Shown: piece by piece, positions 1 to 10,371 of the stretch | How the letters are laid out: each line of letters opens with the position of its first letter | Numbering within the stretch: the first letter of the stretch is position 1 | Made by a program: the position numbers and the translations under genes | Notes under the pieces: model-generated | The model's input: the letters and a program-made list of their open reading frames with translations, nothing else | The model's database searches: none | What the model was told of the DNA's origin: nothing | Source of the DNA: Adiantum capillus-veneris | Taxonomy: Eukaryota; Streptophyta; Polypodiopsida; Polypodiales; Pteridaceae | Reading direction: 5' to 3' | NCBI GenBank assembly: GCA_014529385.2 | Contig: CM043971.1 | Coordinates: 26,577,769 to 26,641,768 of the forward strand | DNA: 64,000 bases

Positions 1-1156
1 GCAATGGGTAGTGATTCCTCTTGGTCGCAGCATTTAATGGCTTATAGTCAACACACACCAGCCATCTCCCATTTTTTTAAGGAGTAATAACCACTGGGGA
101 AACCCACTCTGATTCCTTTACGGGGTATATAATACCTGCATCTAGTAACTGATTGACCTCCTGCCAAAGGGATTCCTTTTGAACTTCACCCAATCTCCTT
201 AGCTTCTTCGTCTTAGGTTTGTATCCTTCCTTGAGGGCTATTTTGTGCTCAACACCCTTGGCTCCTAGCAAATCTTTATAGTCCTTTGCAAATAAGTTCG
301 GAAAAGATGCACACAACTGGACATAAATTTCTTTCTCCTTCTTGGTCAAGTCTCCACTTAGCATATTGACCACCTCTTCAGTACCCATGGCATGCACCTG
401 TGCTTGCACCTCCTCTTTCGCACAAGGTTCTTCCACAGTGACCCCAAACAAGTCAGCATCAATCTTGAGCATGTCATCCTCGCTTTCTTCTTCCTCTATA
501 TCTGTATAGCCCTCATCATAGGCCGTTTCAGTCTTGTACTCATAGCTGGTGGTGTCCTCTTCGTCTCTAGCCGCTATTGGATGAAAAAGGCTTTCCTTGG
601 TCTTCAGATCCAGCACCACTTGTCTTCCTTTCTCTTTATCAGGTAAAGTAAACACTTTGCTTTCCCAATCTTGTTTGGCACCTATTGCCAACAGCCACGG
701 CCTACCTAAGATTATCGGATACGCGTTATCCCCAGCTTTCATCACAAAGAAGTCGATCAGGCACTCTATGCCCATCACTTTCACTCTCACATCCTGGGCC
801 ACTCCCAAACACCTAGCTTTAGCATAGTTAGCCATCCTCATGCGCACATTCGACTTAGATACCACCTTGACCCATGTTTCCTTCATCGCAGCTTCTGTCA
901 TGATGCAAACCTGTGCTCCCCCATCTATATAGGCTTGAACATGCATCCTTTTCTCGATGACAACATCCACCAAAGGAAGAACATCCGTCGGGCTACCTAC
1001 CCTGAGTGCCATATTTTGCACCGCCTGCACATTGCCCTTACCCCTTGGTAGCCTAGTGCTAACAGTGGTCGACCACTGCCGTCTCAATGTTGGGTTCAAT
1101 GCCAACATCTTTCCAAAAGTAATATTAGCTCTTTGACTTTGGACATCACTCACCAA
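1..1156 (-). pseudogene. Ty3/gypsy pol: aspartic protease and start of reverse transcriptase
   Basis: Minus-strand pol fragment that leaves the window at position 1. The open frame (1156 to 77) carries a retropepsin-like domain: the flap-side motif IDGGAQVCIM stands where gypsy proteases have the catalytic D-[ST]-G-like turn, followed by ILGRPWL, the conserved end of the fold. An acidic linker follows, then the RT entry motif GIIYPVKESEWVSPVVITP. The next RT block (NGRWLVCVDY, AATKRNHYPL) is readable near 70 to 1 only after a frame change at the A-run around 76-83, so the gene is broken there. RT palm, RNase H and integrase lie outside the window. The neighbouring zinc-knuckle and gag pieces and the LTR at 2370-4413 belong to the same element. 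Confidence 0.85.
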
Positions 1157-1638
1157 ATCATACTCTGGATGGCCGCGCCCAAGCTGGAATCTATTTGTTT
1201 AATCCTACGACACCTTCTTTTCTTACTAGTTTCAGGCTTTTCTTTCCCCTCATATACCTTCTCTTTGCCTTTACGAGATGTATTCTCCCACTCAGTTTCT
1301 ATCTCCCTTTCATCTCTAGCTCTTTTGTTGGCCAACACTTCGACATCCTGTTTATCCACCCCAATGATCTTCACCCTAGGGACTTCACCGCCATCCGTTT
1401 GGGCTTGCTGCATTGGATTCTTGACTACCTGATCCCTTGGGCCATTAAATTGTGCTTGGCCTCTCCCTCTACCAAACAATGGGTAGATACCACCTCTTTC
1501 CCTCACCGGATGGGGACAGTCCGATGCATAATTCCCTTCTTCACCGCAATTATAGCACCTTCCAGGTAGAGGCCTTGCCCTGCCCCTTGCTCCTCTCGGC
1601 TGTCCCCTGTCCATTACACTCAATCGCAGCTCTTGCAT
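1150..1638 (-). pseudogene. Ty3/gypsy gag C-terminal part with degenerate zinc knuckle
   Basis: Minus-strand frame between gag and protease of the same gypsy element. It holds a nucleocapsid-type CCHC box, CYNCGEEGNYASDC, in which the metal-binding His of CX2CX4HX4C is Asn. The rest is basic and Arg/Gly/Lys-rich (residues about 8-30 and 85-150), as expected for an RNA-binding nucleocapsid region. It overlaps the protease frame by 7 bases in another frame, so gag-pro expression would need a frameshift, or the overlap is decay. The His-to-Asn change and separation from the gag core by frame breaks point to a dead copy. Confidence 0.75.
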
Positions 1639-1794
1639 CTACTCTGATAGATCCTGAACCGTACGTATCCACTGCTGCAAAATAGCAACCGTAGCCCTAT
1701 TCCCTTGATTTTTCTATTGAGTTGACTCTCGAGGACTTTGTGGTTGAACATGTGCCATTGCTTCATAGCCGGCTACTCCCTGCTCTATCTTTTT

Positions 1795-2291
1795 TTAAAA
1801 ATTTCTACTTTTTGACCTTGCAATTGCCACTGCCCCATTGTAGTTCTCTAGGCTTTCAAAGTCCACTTTCTCTCTCACCTTCAGATGTAAGCATGCCATA
1901 AACTTATCCAATTTGAAGTACTCACCATTGGCTAGCTGCATAGCTGTTGCTAACTCTGCCCAACATGCTTCAAAACGATCCAGAAACAAGGTGAATTCCT
2001 CACCTACATCCTGCTTTAGAGACTTTAGCCTCGCATCCATCTCAACTGGAGAAGCTTCTTTATGAAAACATGCAAAAATCTTGCCCGTAGAGCCGGCCAT
2101 GCCTGTCTCGGTTCAATCTCTAAAGCTTCGAACCACAGTTTGGCCTTTCCGCGCATCACCAATGGGAAGGTTTGCATCTTGTTGTCCTCATTAGGCATTC
2201 GCAAAGACAACATGTACAATTCAAAATCTTCAAGCCAGTCATCTGGATTCTCTTCGCCCGTAAAAATCGGACCATAGCTTTGGGATGCCAT
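1795..2291 (-). pseudogene. Ty3/gypsy gag core (Retrotrans_gag family), frameshifted
   Basis: Start chosen at the ATG ending at 2291, just before YGPIFTGEENPDDWLEDF, because the open frame upstream runs into the LTR and is not gag-like. The first 70-odd residues show the retrotransposon gag pattern (PDDWLEDFELY, then GKAKLWFEALE and WPALRARFLHVF). At about 2025-2100 the frame changes and continues as DVGEEFTLFLDRFEACWAEL and KVDFESLENYNGAVAIARSK, the second half of the domain. A single frameshift therefore splits gag. The product would be the structural capsid of virus-like particles. The leader of about 80 bases between LTR and ATG contains the primer-binding site. Confidence 0.8.
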
Positions 2292-2369
2292 GCCGACCAA
2301 CACCAAAAACTGCTTCACTTCACTTAACTCGGAGCTATTAGTGTGCTCCTCTGTGGGGGCACCAGAAGA

Positions 2370-4413
2370 TGGATAGGGGGAAAGGGGAACACACTCGAGA
2401 CACAAGTAGTCTACCTCTCTACAGCTCAGGGTAAACACAACGCCCCAATCCACTGGGATTCACCTTCAAAATCCTCTTTCTTGCTAGCAGACCGTCACCT
2501 GCACACCTCTCGAGTCCATCACACTATATCAGATCACAATTGAACCCACACGCACCGCATTATGCATTTTGTAGCTTCCCACGCACACCCAAAGCCTCTT
2601 TCTCTCTCTTTGCCACAAGACACAGCTGGTTCGATGGGGGACACACTTGCCTACACACACACTCGACACCGCGGATACAAGCACAAAGAGCAATAGAACA
2701 GAGGGGGGGCAATGGGAAAACATGCTTGAAAGCGGGCAATGACTTCCTTTATTGCATTCTAGACAGCCATGTACAGGTAGCCCTGTCGGCAAGACCTCGA
2801 CGAGCGTGAAAAAAACTGGACTTTAACAACCCTCACTGATGCCATTGCTATGGTGCAGTCTCCCTCCTCTCGCCTTTGATACGGTTACACGCTTGCACAA
2901 GCTCCATCGAGCTTCCATCTTTCGAAACCAGAAAAAAAACTCTTCGAACTTCCCCTTTCCTGGACTGCCGCAACCCAATTCGAAGCCATCGAATCTTTTT
3001 TTTCTTTCTGCCTTCACATCCGTGCTCGAAACAAAAACCCTTTTTTTTTTCCCTTTCCTCCCTCCTCCTTTCTTGCTTTCTCTTCTCTTTCTCTATTTTC
3101 TTTCTTCCCTTTGGACAGCGCCTCCTTTTTCTTCTTTCTTCTTCCCTTTCCCTTTCTTTCCTTCTCTTCTTTCTTTTCCTTCCTTCCCTTCTTTCTTTCC
3201 CTTCACTCCTTCCCTTTCTTGAGACAGCGCCCCCAGCCTCCTTTGCCTTTGCCTTTTCTTCCCCCAAAAAACCCCTTTCCCTTTTGTTCGAAAGAAAATG
3301 TCTCCCTCCTCTTTTGCACTCCAGGGGCAACGACGGCGCCATCGTTGCTCCCTTGGAGTTTTAAACTTTTTTAAAGAAAATTTTTAAGCAGAGGATCCCA
3401 CGATCCCCCCACGTAAACATACCCGCGAAAAGAAGTTTTCATATTATCGCTTTGTCCGTCACAAGGGTGACACCATCCGAAACAGGCCCCTAGTCGTTCG
3501 TTTCCATCTCTGCCGGACATGCCGTTCCCGCTTTCACTATTTTTCTATCCATTGAACAAAGCCAAGACAAAATGGGCCAGTATCATTCTTGTCCACCTTC
3601 TCACAAATTGACCCTGACTTTGTCGAGCTGTATTGCACTAACCGCAAACTTGATTGGTGAGCTGTAATTTTTGGCTTACTCCGCATAGTGCACATCGCTC
3701 CCAGAACCCTGGCGAGGATAAGAAACTTCTAAATGGCACGCTTGGTGGGACGGCCCACCCATGCCAAAATCGGCCCTCAACAAAATCTTCATTGGTCGAT
3801 AACTTGCCCATTCAAATTCTGATTGAGTATCTGCCACATCCAATGAAGTCCACATGCAATGCACCACCCCTGGGAACCCTTAGCACGACTCTGAAACTTC
3901 CAGATGACACACTCTCCAATATGACCTCACGGGCACACAACTGCCCCCTTGTAACTTTTCACATGGCCGTAACTTTCCCATTCGGACTCTGACTCGCAAT
4001 CCAAAAAGTCCGGCATGCCCCACAATTTGAGCCTTCTAATTCTATTTGTGCCAACCTTGGCCATCTGTCCCTATCTGCCCTGCTCGTCGAGGATTTGCAA
4101 AGGCTTCTAAATTGGAACTTTGATATCTTTCACATCAGGGCTCCGTTTGATGAGCCGTCTGGACGGGCCTCAAGGGCATCTTGAACCCTACATTCCAAGG
4201 CCCATTCCCTACATTTTGGAAACTTTGGTCTTCCATCCCAATTATCCCAATTTGAAGGCCCCTTGGCCTAAAAAACCACTTTAGACATATATTTTGATTG
4301 CCACTAGTCTACCGAGGACTTTTCCACCTGCTTTAGCTCGCTCCCATGCACCTACTAGCATCCATAGCATTGCTTGTCACCCTTCCTGGCACGGACCAAC
4401 TTTGGCTGCACCA
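2370..4413 (-). repeat. 5' LTR of the minus-strand Ty3/gypsy element (about 2.04 kb)
   Basis: On the plus strand it begins TGGATAGGGGG and ends GGCTGCACCA (TG..CA). Immediately after it, at 4414, copia family A sequence starts (ACGTGCTTATCACTG, also present uninterrupted at 22463), so this is an insertion boundary. The same LTR family occurs alone at 52712-54715. The LTR includes a strongly polypyrimidine stretch (about 2990-3240, C/T on the plus strand) that creates long but meaningless open frames. On the gag side, the minus strand reads TGGTGCCCCCACAG a few bases inside the LTR end. This is a candidate primer-binding site, but I cannot assign its tRNA. No coding sequence is seen in the LTR. 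Confidence 0.8.
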
Positions 4414-4661
4414 ACGTGCTTATCACTGAAGGACCTATATTTGAAGATTAGAATGTTGCGTATACAGATTGGCAACGACGTGATAAAGCAGCTCGTCCGT
4501 ATATTCTTTGTGCTCTTAATGATTCTCTTTTGCTTGATATGTATGAACTGCCTACTTCCCATGACGTATGGAAGTACCTTATTGCAAACTTTCAGAAGAA
4601 ATCTGTTACAGAAATACTTTATTTGAGAGGGTTGCTTAACAAACTACAATATGAAGTTGGT
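4414..4661 (+). pseudogene. Copia family A gag fragment (host of the gypsy insertion)
   Basis: About 80 codons nearly identical to the gag of the copia A copies at 8515-9068, 12649-13293 and 22279-23196: ITEGPIFED, YILCALNDSLLLDMYELP, HDVWKYLIANFQKK, LRGLLNKLQYEVGT. One stop interrupts it after GPIFED. It starts exactly at the gypsy LTR and ends abruptly at 4661, where the sequence continues in frame as RT of a different copia lineage. It is thus a scrap of capsid gene caught between two junctions. Confidence 0.8.
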
Positions 4662-5800
4662 ACTGTTTGTATGGTTTGCAGATTAAAGAAGAGTTTGTAT
4701 TGTTTAAAGCAGGAATCAAGACAATGGTACTTGAAGTTCGATCGATGGATATTGGATCATGGATTCACAAGATGTAGCTCGGATCACTGCATCTACATAA
4801 AGAATTTGGGAGATGGGAAGTTCATCATCCTAATGTTGTATGCTGGTGGCATGCTTATTGCCAGTGCTAACATGAAGGATATCAAAGAACTAAAAGAGGA
4901 GTTGTCTCACTCTTTTTCAATGAAAGATTTAGGTGCTGCAAAGAGGATACTTGGTATGAAGATATCAGGGACAGGACGAAGAAGACAATAAAGCTATCTC
5001 AGGAGGATTACATCAAGAAGGTACTAAAAAGGTTTGCAATGCAAAATCCAAAAACGGTTTCTATACCTTTGGCTAGTCACTTTAAACTTACCAAGGATAT
5101 GTGTCCAAAGACACAAGAGGAGATAGCTTATATGTCTAAAGTTCCATATGTTGCAGTGATAGGTTCTCTTATGTATGCTATGGTTTGGACAAGGCCAGAC
5201 ACTGTACATGTAGTGGGAGTTGTAAGTAGGTTTATTGACAACCCAAGTAAAGAGCATTGGCAAGCTGTGAAGTGGATACTTAGGTATCTAAAAGGGACAA
5301 CAACAAATGCTTTGTATTTTGGAGGAACTAATATTTTTCTAGAAGGGTATACTGATGCAGATATGGGATGTGACAACGATACCCGAAGGAGCACTACTGG
5401 ATATGTCTTCATGGTTGGAGGCACAACAGTAAGTTGAGCTTCAAAGTTGCAGAAAGTGGTATCACTTTCTACCACGGAAGCAAAGTATGTAGCAATGACG
5501 GAGGCAAGCAAATAAATTCTTTGGCTTCACAGATTCTTAGGAGAGCTTAAATTCAAACAAGACAATTGTGTATTGTATAGTGATAGCCAAACCGCTATCC
5601 ATCTTGCAAAGAACTCAGCATTTCATTCAAGGACAAAGCACATTGAGGTGAGATATCACTTCATACGCACTCTTTTGGAAGAAGGACAACTAAAGCTAGG
5701 AAAGGTACATAAAAGTGAAAATCTTGCAGACATGTTTACAAAGGTGGTCAATAAGGAGAAGTTGAACTTTTGCTCATCTTCAATTGGAATTCAAGGATAA
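4662..5800 (+). pseudogene. Ty1/copia (Tork/SIRE-like) RT C-terminus and RNase H, inactive
   Basis: Starts in the RT thumb-side region (MVCRLKKSLYCLKQESRQWY), then CSSDHCIYIK and FIILMLYAGGMLIAS. The RT catalytic box of copia is YVDD; here it is YAGG (about 4839-4850), so both metal-binding aspartates are gone. RNase H follows: SLMYAMVWTRPD, RYLKGTTTNALYFGG, GYTDADMGCDNDTRRSTTGY, then after stops STTEAKYVAM, LYSDSQTAIHLAKN, RTKHIEVRYHFIR and LADMFTKVVN. There are breaks near 4990 and stops at about 5435 and 5513. Protease, integrase and gag of this lineage are absent. A copia-type polypurine tract and LTR start follow at 5850-5947. Confidence 0.85.
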
Positions 5801-5849
5801 GAATCCAGGATGGAAAGCAATCACAGGTTTGGTTTGAAGATCACTCTCC

Positions 5850-5947
5850 AAGTGGGAGATTGTGAAGTATGGAGCCTGATTTACCCCTTGTAATTTTTTG
5901 TATCAAAAATGCACATTTGTAAGGCCCCCGTTTTGAGGAGAAGCCAT
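5850..5947 (+). repeat. Polypurine tract and truncated 3' LTR of the Tork/SIRE-like copia
   Basis: The RNase H end is followed by CCAAGTGGGAGATTG, the usual copia polypurine tract and LTR boundary, then an LTR opening TGTGAAGTATGGAGCC (from 5862). After about 86 bases the LTR is cut by another LTR that begins at 5948. No second copy of this LTR was seen in the window. Confidence 0.65.
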
Positions 5948-6465
5948 TGTGCATGAAGAAAAATCACTCGTCGAACACCAAAATTTTCACACCCAGACTC
6001 GAGCCCAATTTTCATGCCGGAATATTCTTTTTTGCCGGAATATTATGGTCGGATGGCGGCAGGAAAGTGGTTAGAAATCGACCGATCGGTTGGCCGATGG
6101 TCAATGGTTCAAAGTAAATGGCCAAATTCAATGGTCGGTGGCCAAATTCAAAAGCGGATTTTTCTTCTCAAGGATTAGAGGGTACGCTTTGGATTTATCT
6201 ACACAAGGGCGGCTACACATGGATGCCTCTCATGAGAGAGGGAAGCCCTTTTGGCCTATAAAAGGAGGCCATTTCTACACACATTACATAGTGTGAAGTT
6301 GATGCACCAAGGTGGGTGTGAGGTGGTGAGAGTGAAGCAAGGCGGGGGCTCTATTAAGGGTATAATCCCTTTGCAACCTACTTCTTGTTTGAAGTACTAA
6401 AGCCATTAAGTGCCTGCTTTCTCCAGGATGTAGCCCACGTTATTGGGTGAACCACGTATATCATG

Positions 6466-6516
<51 letters not shown>

Positions 6517-6608
6517 CTATAATCTCTTGTGTGTGAAAATTATCTCTCTCCATTAAGTAATTTACTCAATTATCTACTTAGCTACGTCATATTTCCTAGC
6601 ATTCAACA
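5948..6608 (+). repeat. LTR family D, copy 1, with promoter and degraded PBS
   Basis: Repeated almost unchanged at 47519-48233. It opens TGTGCATGAAGAAAAATC and ends CATTCAACA, directly followed by TGGTATCCGGGC, a decayed match to the initiator-Met primer-binding site TGGTATCAGAGC. It contains a clear TATA box in a palindromic setting (GGCCTATAAAAGGAGGCC, about 6251-6268) and a pure (CT)n microsatellite near the 3' end (about 6472-6513). Both copies keep about 25 bases of shared leader beyond the PBS, so both look like 5' LTRs of lost elements. No gag or pol of this family is visible. Confidence 0.7.
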
Positions 6609-7494
6609 TGGTATCCGGGCGTGGTTGCTTTTTCTTCCCAAACAAAGAGCGTTTTTGGCCTCGCTCAATGCGTGGGCAACAAAAATTTGCAATTCAGCAA
6701 AAAACATAAAATCATCATAACTTTGTGCTCAGAACTCGGATTTCAATGTTTGAAAATTTTTTCTTAAGAGTTTAAGAATTTCAGAGATGCTGGTCATAAG
6801 AGATTTGTCAAATTCTACACCAAAAGTAGCTTACGATAAATTGTTAACTATTTTCAATACATTTTCAATCCATCAAAAGGTAAGAGCTTTAAATTTTTTT
6901 GAAGCCATTTGTGTTAAGCTTCTTATTGTGAATCTTTGATTTACCTATGATATATCATATTCAATTTGATTTGCATAAAAGAACTTAGATCAAGAGTTAG
7001 TTATGTTGTATTAAATTATATTTGTACATTGATACGTGTTCAGTTTTTTGTTGCATGATTCTTGGACTTTCTTTTTATGGATTATATGAAATTCTGTTTG
7101 TGCATATTAATTTTACATCATCTTCAATTCTTCTTGTTGCATAATTTTTGGATTTTCTTTTCATGAATTATATGCAATTAGATTTATATACAACAAGTTA
7201 GAGTAAAAGCTAAGCATAGTAAATTTACATCGTCATCAATTCGATATATATATTGAAAGAAGTAGATAAATTGATTGATCTTTATATTTACTCTTTATAT
7301 ATATCACATTTATTTTGATGCATATACATGGAGCTACATAAAAGTCGTGTCACTTGAGATATTTTTAATTTTCTTTTTGTTATGATTGCATATAATTTAT
7401 GATAAAGATCAAATCAATATTTTCTTCTATTGAAATTAGTGATAGTTATACAATCTTAATCATTTGTGTTGTATTCAAAGATTCATGTTAAAGA
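6609..7494. other. AT-rich sequence with no recognised gene
   Basis: The first 30 bases match the leader of LTR D copy 2 (after 48233). The remaining 850 bases are AT-rich, without convincing coding frames on either strand and without a second copy that I noticed. It may be internal sequence of element D or older intergenic DNA. It ends where the copia A LTR begins at 7495. Confidence 0.5.
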
Positions 7495-7604
7495 TGTTGG
7501 AGCTATATATGGCTCACTCTACTCAACTTGGTCTCACCTATATATTTGTATCTTGTCCTCAATGTGAATCAGTCTTTGGGAGCATACATGGTGTGTCTTT
7601 TGTC

Positions 7605-7654
<50 letters not shown>

Positions 7655-7675
7655 ATCTCAACATGGTATCAGAGC
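7495..7675 (+). repeat. 5' LTR of copia A1 (169 bp) and its initiator-Met PBS
   Basis: Short LTR: TGTTGGAGCTATATATGG at the start, a (CT)n tract at about 7604-7652, and ACATCTCAACA at the end (7663). The primer-binding site TGGTATCAGAGC follows at 7664-7675 with no gap. The LTR limits are fixed by the target duplication of copy A4 (see 21658-27864). The same LTR occurs at 14595, 20335, 21658, 26674 and 51673. Confidence 0.9.
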
Positions 7676-8424
7676 GGTAACGATCACGCGCCGATTCAAT
7701 TCATGGTGACAAAACAGTATGTGTATGCGATTTGCATGTAAGATTCAAAATTGCTACAAATTTTATTTTTTGAGGATTGATTCTTAGGATTGATTTTTAT
7801 TAATTGTGGTTGTTTTGTGTTAAGAAGAATATGATTAGTGTATTCTGTGGTGTTTATTGCTAATCGATATAATAAATCATTGATTACGTTTTTTTGTTGA
7901 TTTGTTATTTGACACCCTGAACTTCGTCTCAAATTTTGGGGGCCTTCTGCTAAAAATTTGGAGAAACAAAAAAAGCGCATCCAAACTTGTTCGTCTCCTG
8001 GAGCTCTTCAATTTGAGTTCTAGGTTTGCGTCAATCGGAGTTCGCAGCCGAAAGTTATGCTGTTTTTATTGCAAATTGAGCTTGACACAACTTTCTTCGT
8101 CGTGCGTCTTTGTGAAGCATCCGCGATCGTTTTTCTAATTTTGGCGTTAGCTTTTTTGAGCAAATTTAGCTTTATTCATATTGTGCCGTCAATCTTGCAT
8201 CTCACGTCACTCTATTTTAACGACTCTTTTATTATTGACGTCTCCTTTTCCCTGATTTTTTGAATGACATCTCTCACATCTTTGGACGTGTATTGAGCAT
8301 CCTTCTTGCATTTATCGTTGATAGAACACAGTCGTCATATTTCTCTTGTCCTCAATTGCAGCCTTCACCATATATGGTGTGCAGATTCTGCGATCTTATC
8401 TTATACTTCTTCTCGCAACCAGAT

Positions 8425-10371
8425 ATGGCTATGACTATTCTCGTCAACGGCTTTCCTTATGGCCAACGTTCTGTTCCTCCTTTCCAAGGCCAAGGATTTC
8501 CAGGTGGAAAGCAAAGATGTTGTTAATTCTTGAAGGCGATGAACTCTCTGATGTTGTTCTTGGAAATCGTGTTTGTCTGCCTCAGCCTATTGATACGGAT
8601 CATGATGACGTTCTTATCACTGAAGGACCTATATTTGAAGATTGGAATGTTGCGTATACAGATTGGCAATGACGTGATAAAGCAGCTCGTCGGTATATTT
8701 TTTTTGCTCTTAGTGATTCTCTTTTGCTTGATATGTATGAACTGCCTACTTCCCATGACGTATGGAAGTACCTTATTGCAAACTTCCAGAAGAAATCTGT
8801 TACAGAAATACTTTATTTGAGAGGGTTGCTTAACAAACTACAATATGAAGTTGGTACTGCCATGACGGGACATATTGAGTCTTTCCAATCTATTATTAAT
8901 CAACTTGCTGCTGTCGGTGATCCTGTTCCACAAAAGCAACTGATTACACTTCTCGTTGATACGGTGAAGGACTCCTCTTATGATAACATTGTTACTATTC
9001 TTTCTAATAAAGATGGTCTTGATTTCGACCAAGCCTGCATGTCTTTAATTGAATACTTTCAACGTTAAGAACGACGTAATGATGATCGTGATACAACTAT
9101 GAATTTACAATAGGAGACTGAGTCACAGCAGATGGAACGTGTTTTTTATACTTGAAGGCGTCCGTTTCAAAGAGAAAACCACACAGGTGGCCGTCGTGGT
9201 AATATTTTCTCTCGTCTCAAATTTCCTAGTAAGCAATGTTCTTACTGCAACAGAAATGACCATACTGAAGATGATTGTTGGGCACGTCAATATGATGAAG
9301 AACACAATATTACCATGAAACAACCACGTTTATCTAGAGACTCTTCTTCTTCTTCTTGTGAATATTGTGGACGATCTGATCATCCCACTCATATGTGCTA
9401 TAAGCGTCGATTCGACACAGATCGTAATAGAGAATATGCTACTGAACATAGAAACAACATTGTACCAGAAACAAGCTGCGTCCTATGTTCAGTTGCTCTG
9501 GACAGACTACTTCATGTACGTGATGGTTCACTTTTTATTGTTGATTCTGGTGCGACAGGAAATATGACATCTCGGGGGGTTCACTATGTGTAAAACTAAC
9601 ATATCATGTGCATTCAAGACATGTTTGTTAAACCCCTTATTTGTGAATTTTGTTAAGAATATAATGTACCCTTTTATTTTAAATTCTGTAAGTTTTTTTC
9701 AAATTTGAAAGAATAATACCCTTTTGTATATATATTTCTGTAAGTTTCAAGAACTTTAAATACCCTTCTGTTGAACTCACGTGATAGGTTACATTTTTAT
9801 TAGGTGACCTACCCGGGTATGACATATCAGTCTAAGTGGCTCCATAACTATCATCTACTACTAGTTCAACGTGTTGTTTATCTTGCTGATGATACGACTT
9901 GTCAAGTAAAGGGTATTGGGGATTTATATCTTGGTAACTTAACTTCTTTCACTCGAATTTTGCGAGGAGTACTACATGTATCAAATATTCAACGTAATCT
10001 TCTTTCAGTTGCTAGACTTATTGATCTTGGTCTCTTTGTTGGATTTGATCATACCAAAGGCCGAATTGAGAAAGATGGACAGACTATAGCCACTGCTCCT
10101 CAAAACGGTAATTTATTTCAACTCTATCTCAATGATGTTGTAGAAAATGTTGTTACTGCTCCAGGTGATCATGATTGCAAAGTATGGCATCATCGTTTTG
10201 TTCATGCTGATTTCTCAAAACTCCTTGATCTTTAGCGTCGTGATCTTGTTCATGGCATGAATCTTAAAGCTCATCCCCATATGGAAATTTGTGAGTTTTG
10301 TGCTCTTGGAAAACATAATCGTAAACCCTTTCCTCTTTCAAATACAACTCATTCCCATGACATATTGGATC
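8425..10371 (+). pseudogene. Copia A1 gag, protease and GAG-pre-integrase region
   Basis: ATG at 8425 begins MAMTILVNGFP, as in A4. The frame shifts near 8515, then gag continues (KMLLILEGDELSD, LLDMYELPTSHDVWKYLI, IESFQSIINQLAAVGDP) with stops at about 8669, 9066, 9110 and 9152. Two zinc knuckles are intact: CSYCNRNDHTEDDC and CEYCGRSDHPTHMC, both CX2CX4HX4C. The protease keeps its catalytic motif IVDSGATG. A 247-bp MITE (9571-9817) interrupts the gene right after GNMT. Beyond it comes the GAG-pre-integrase domain (KVWHHRFVHADFSKLLDL), a stop at 10233, and ICEFCALGKHN. At about 10371 the sequence flips into an inverted copy of the same family, so integrase, RT and RNase H are missing. Confidence 0.85.
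9571..9817. mobile_element. 247-bp MITE with 8-bp target duplication (hAT-like)
   Basis: The family A protease coding sequence is uninterrupted in three other copies but here is split by 247 bases. The 8 bases TATGACAT occur on both sides (9563-9570 and 9818-9825), exactly one copy more than in the undisturbed genes. The ends are inverted repeats: CTCGGGGGGTTCAC at the left against CCCGGGTAGGTCAC (reverse complement of the right end), 10 of 14 matching. The interior is AT-rich and non-coding. An 8-bp duplication is the signature of the hAT superfamily; the terminal bases are not the commonest hAT type, so that assignment is an inference. Confidence 0.8.

Noticed and set aside
2340-2369. PBS of the minus-strand gypsy element (TGGTGCCCCCACAG)
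   Set aside because: Correctly placed, but I cannot match it to a specific tRNA 3' end, so it is mentioned only as a candidate in the LTR entry.
2848-3364. Long charged or Ser/Phe-rich frames on both strands
   Set aside because: They arise from the polypyrimidine stretch of the gypsy LTR; no start context, no homologous frame in the related LTR at 52712.
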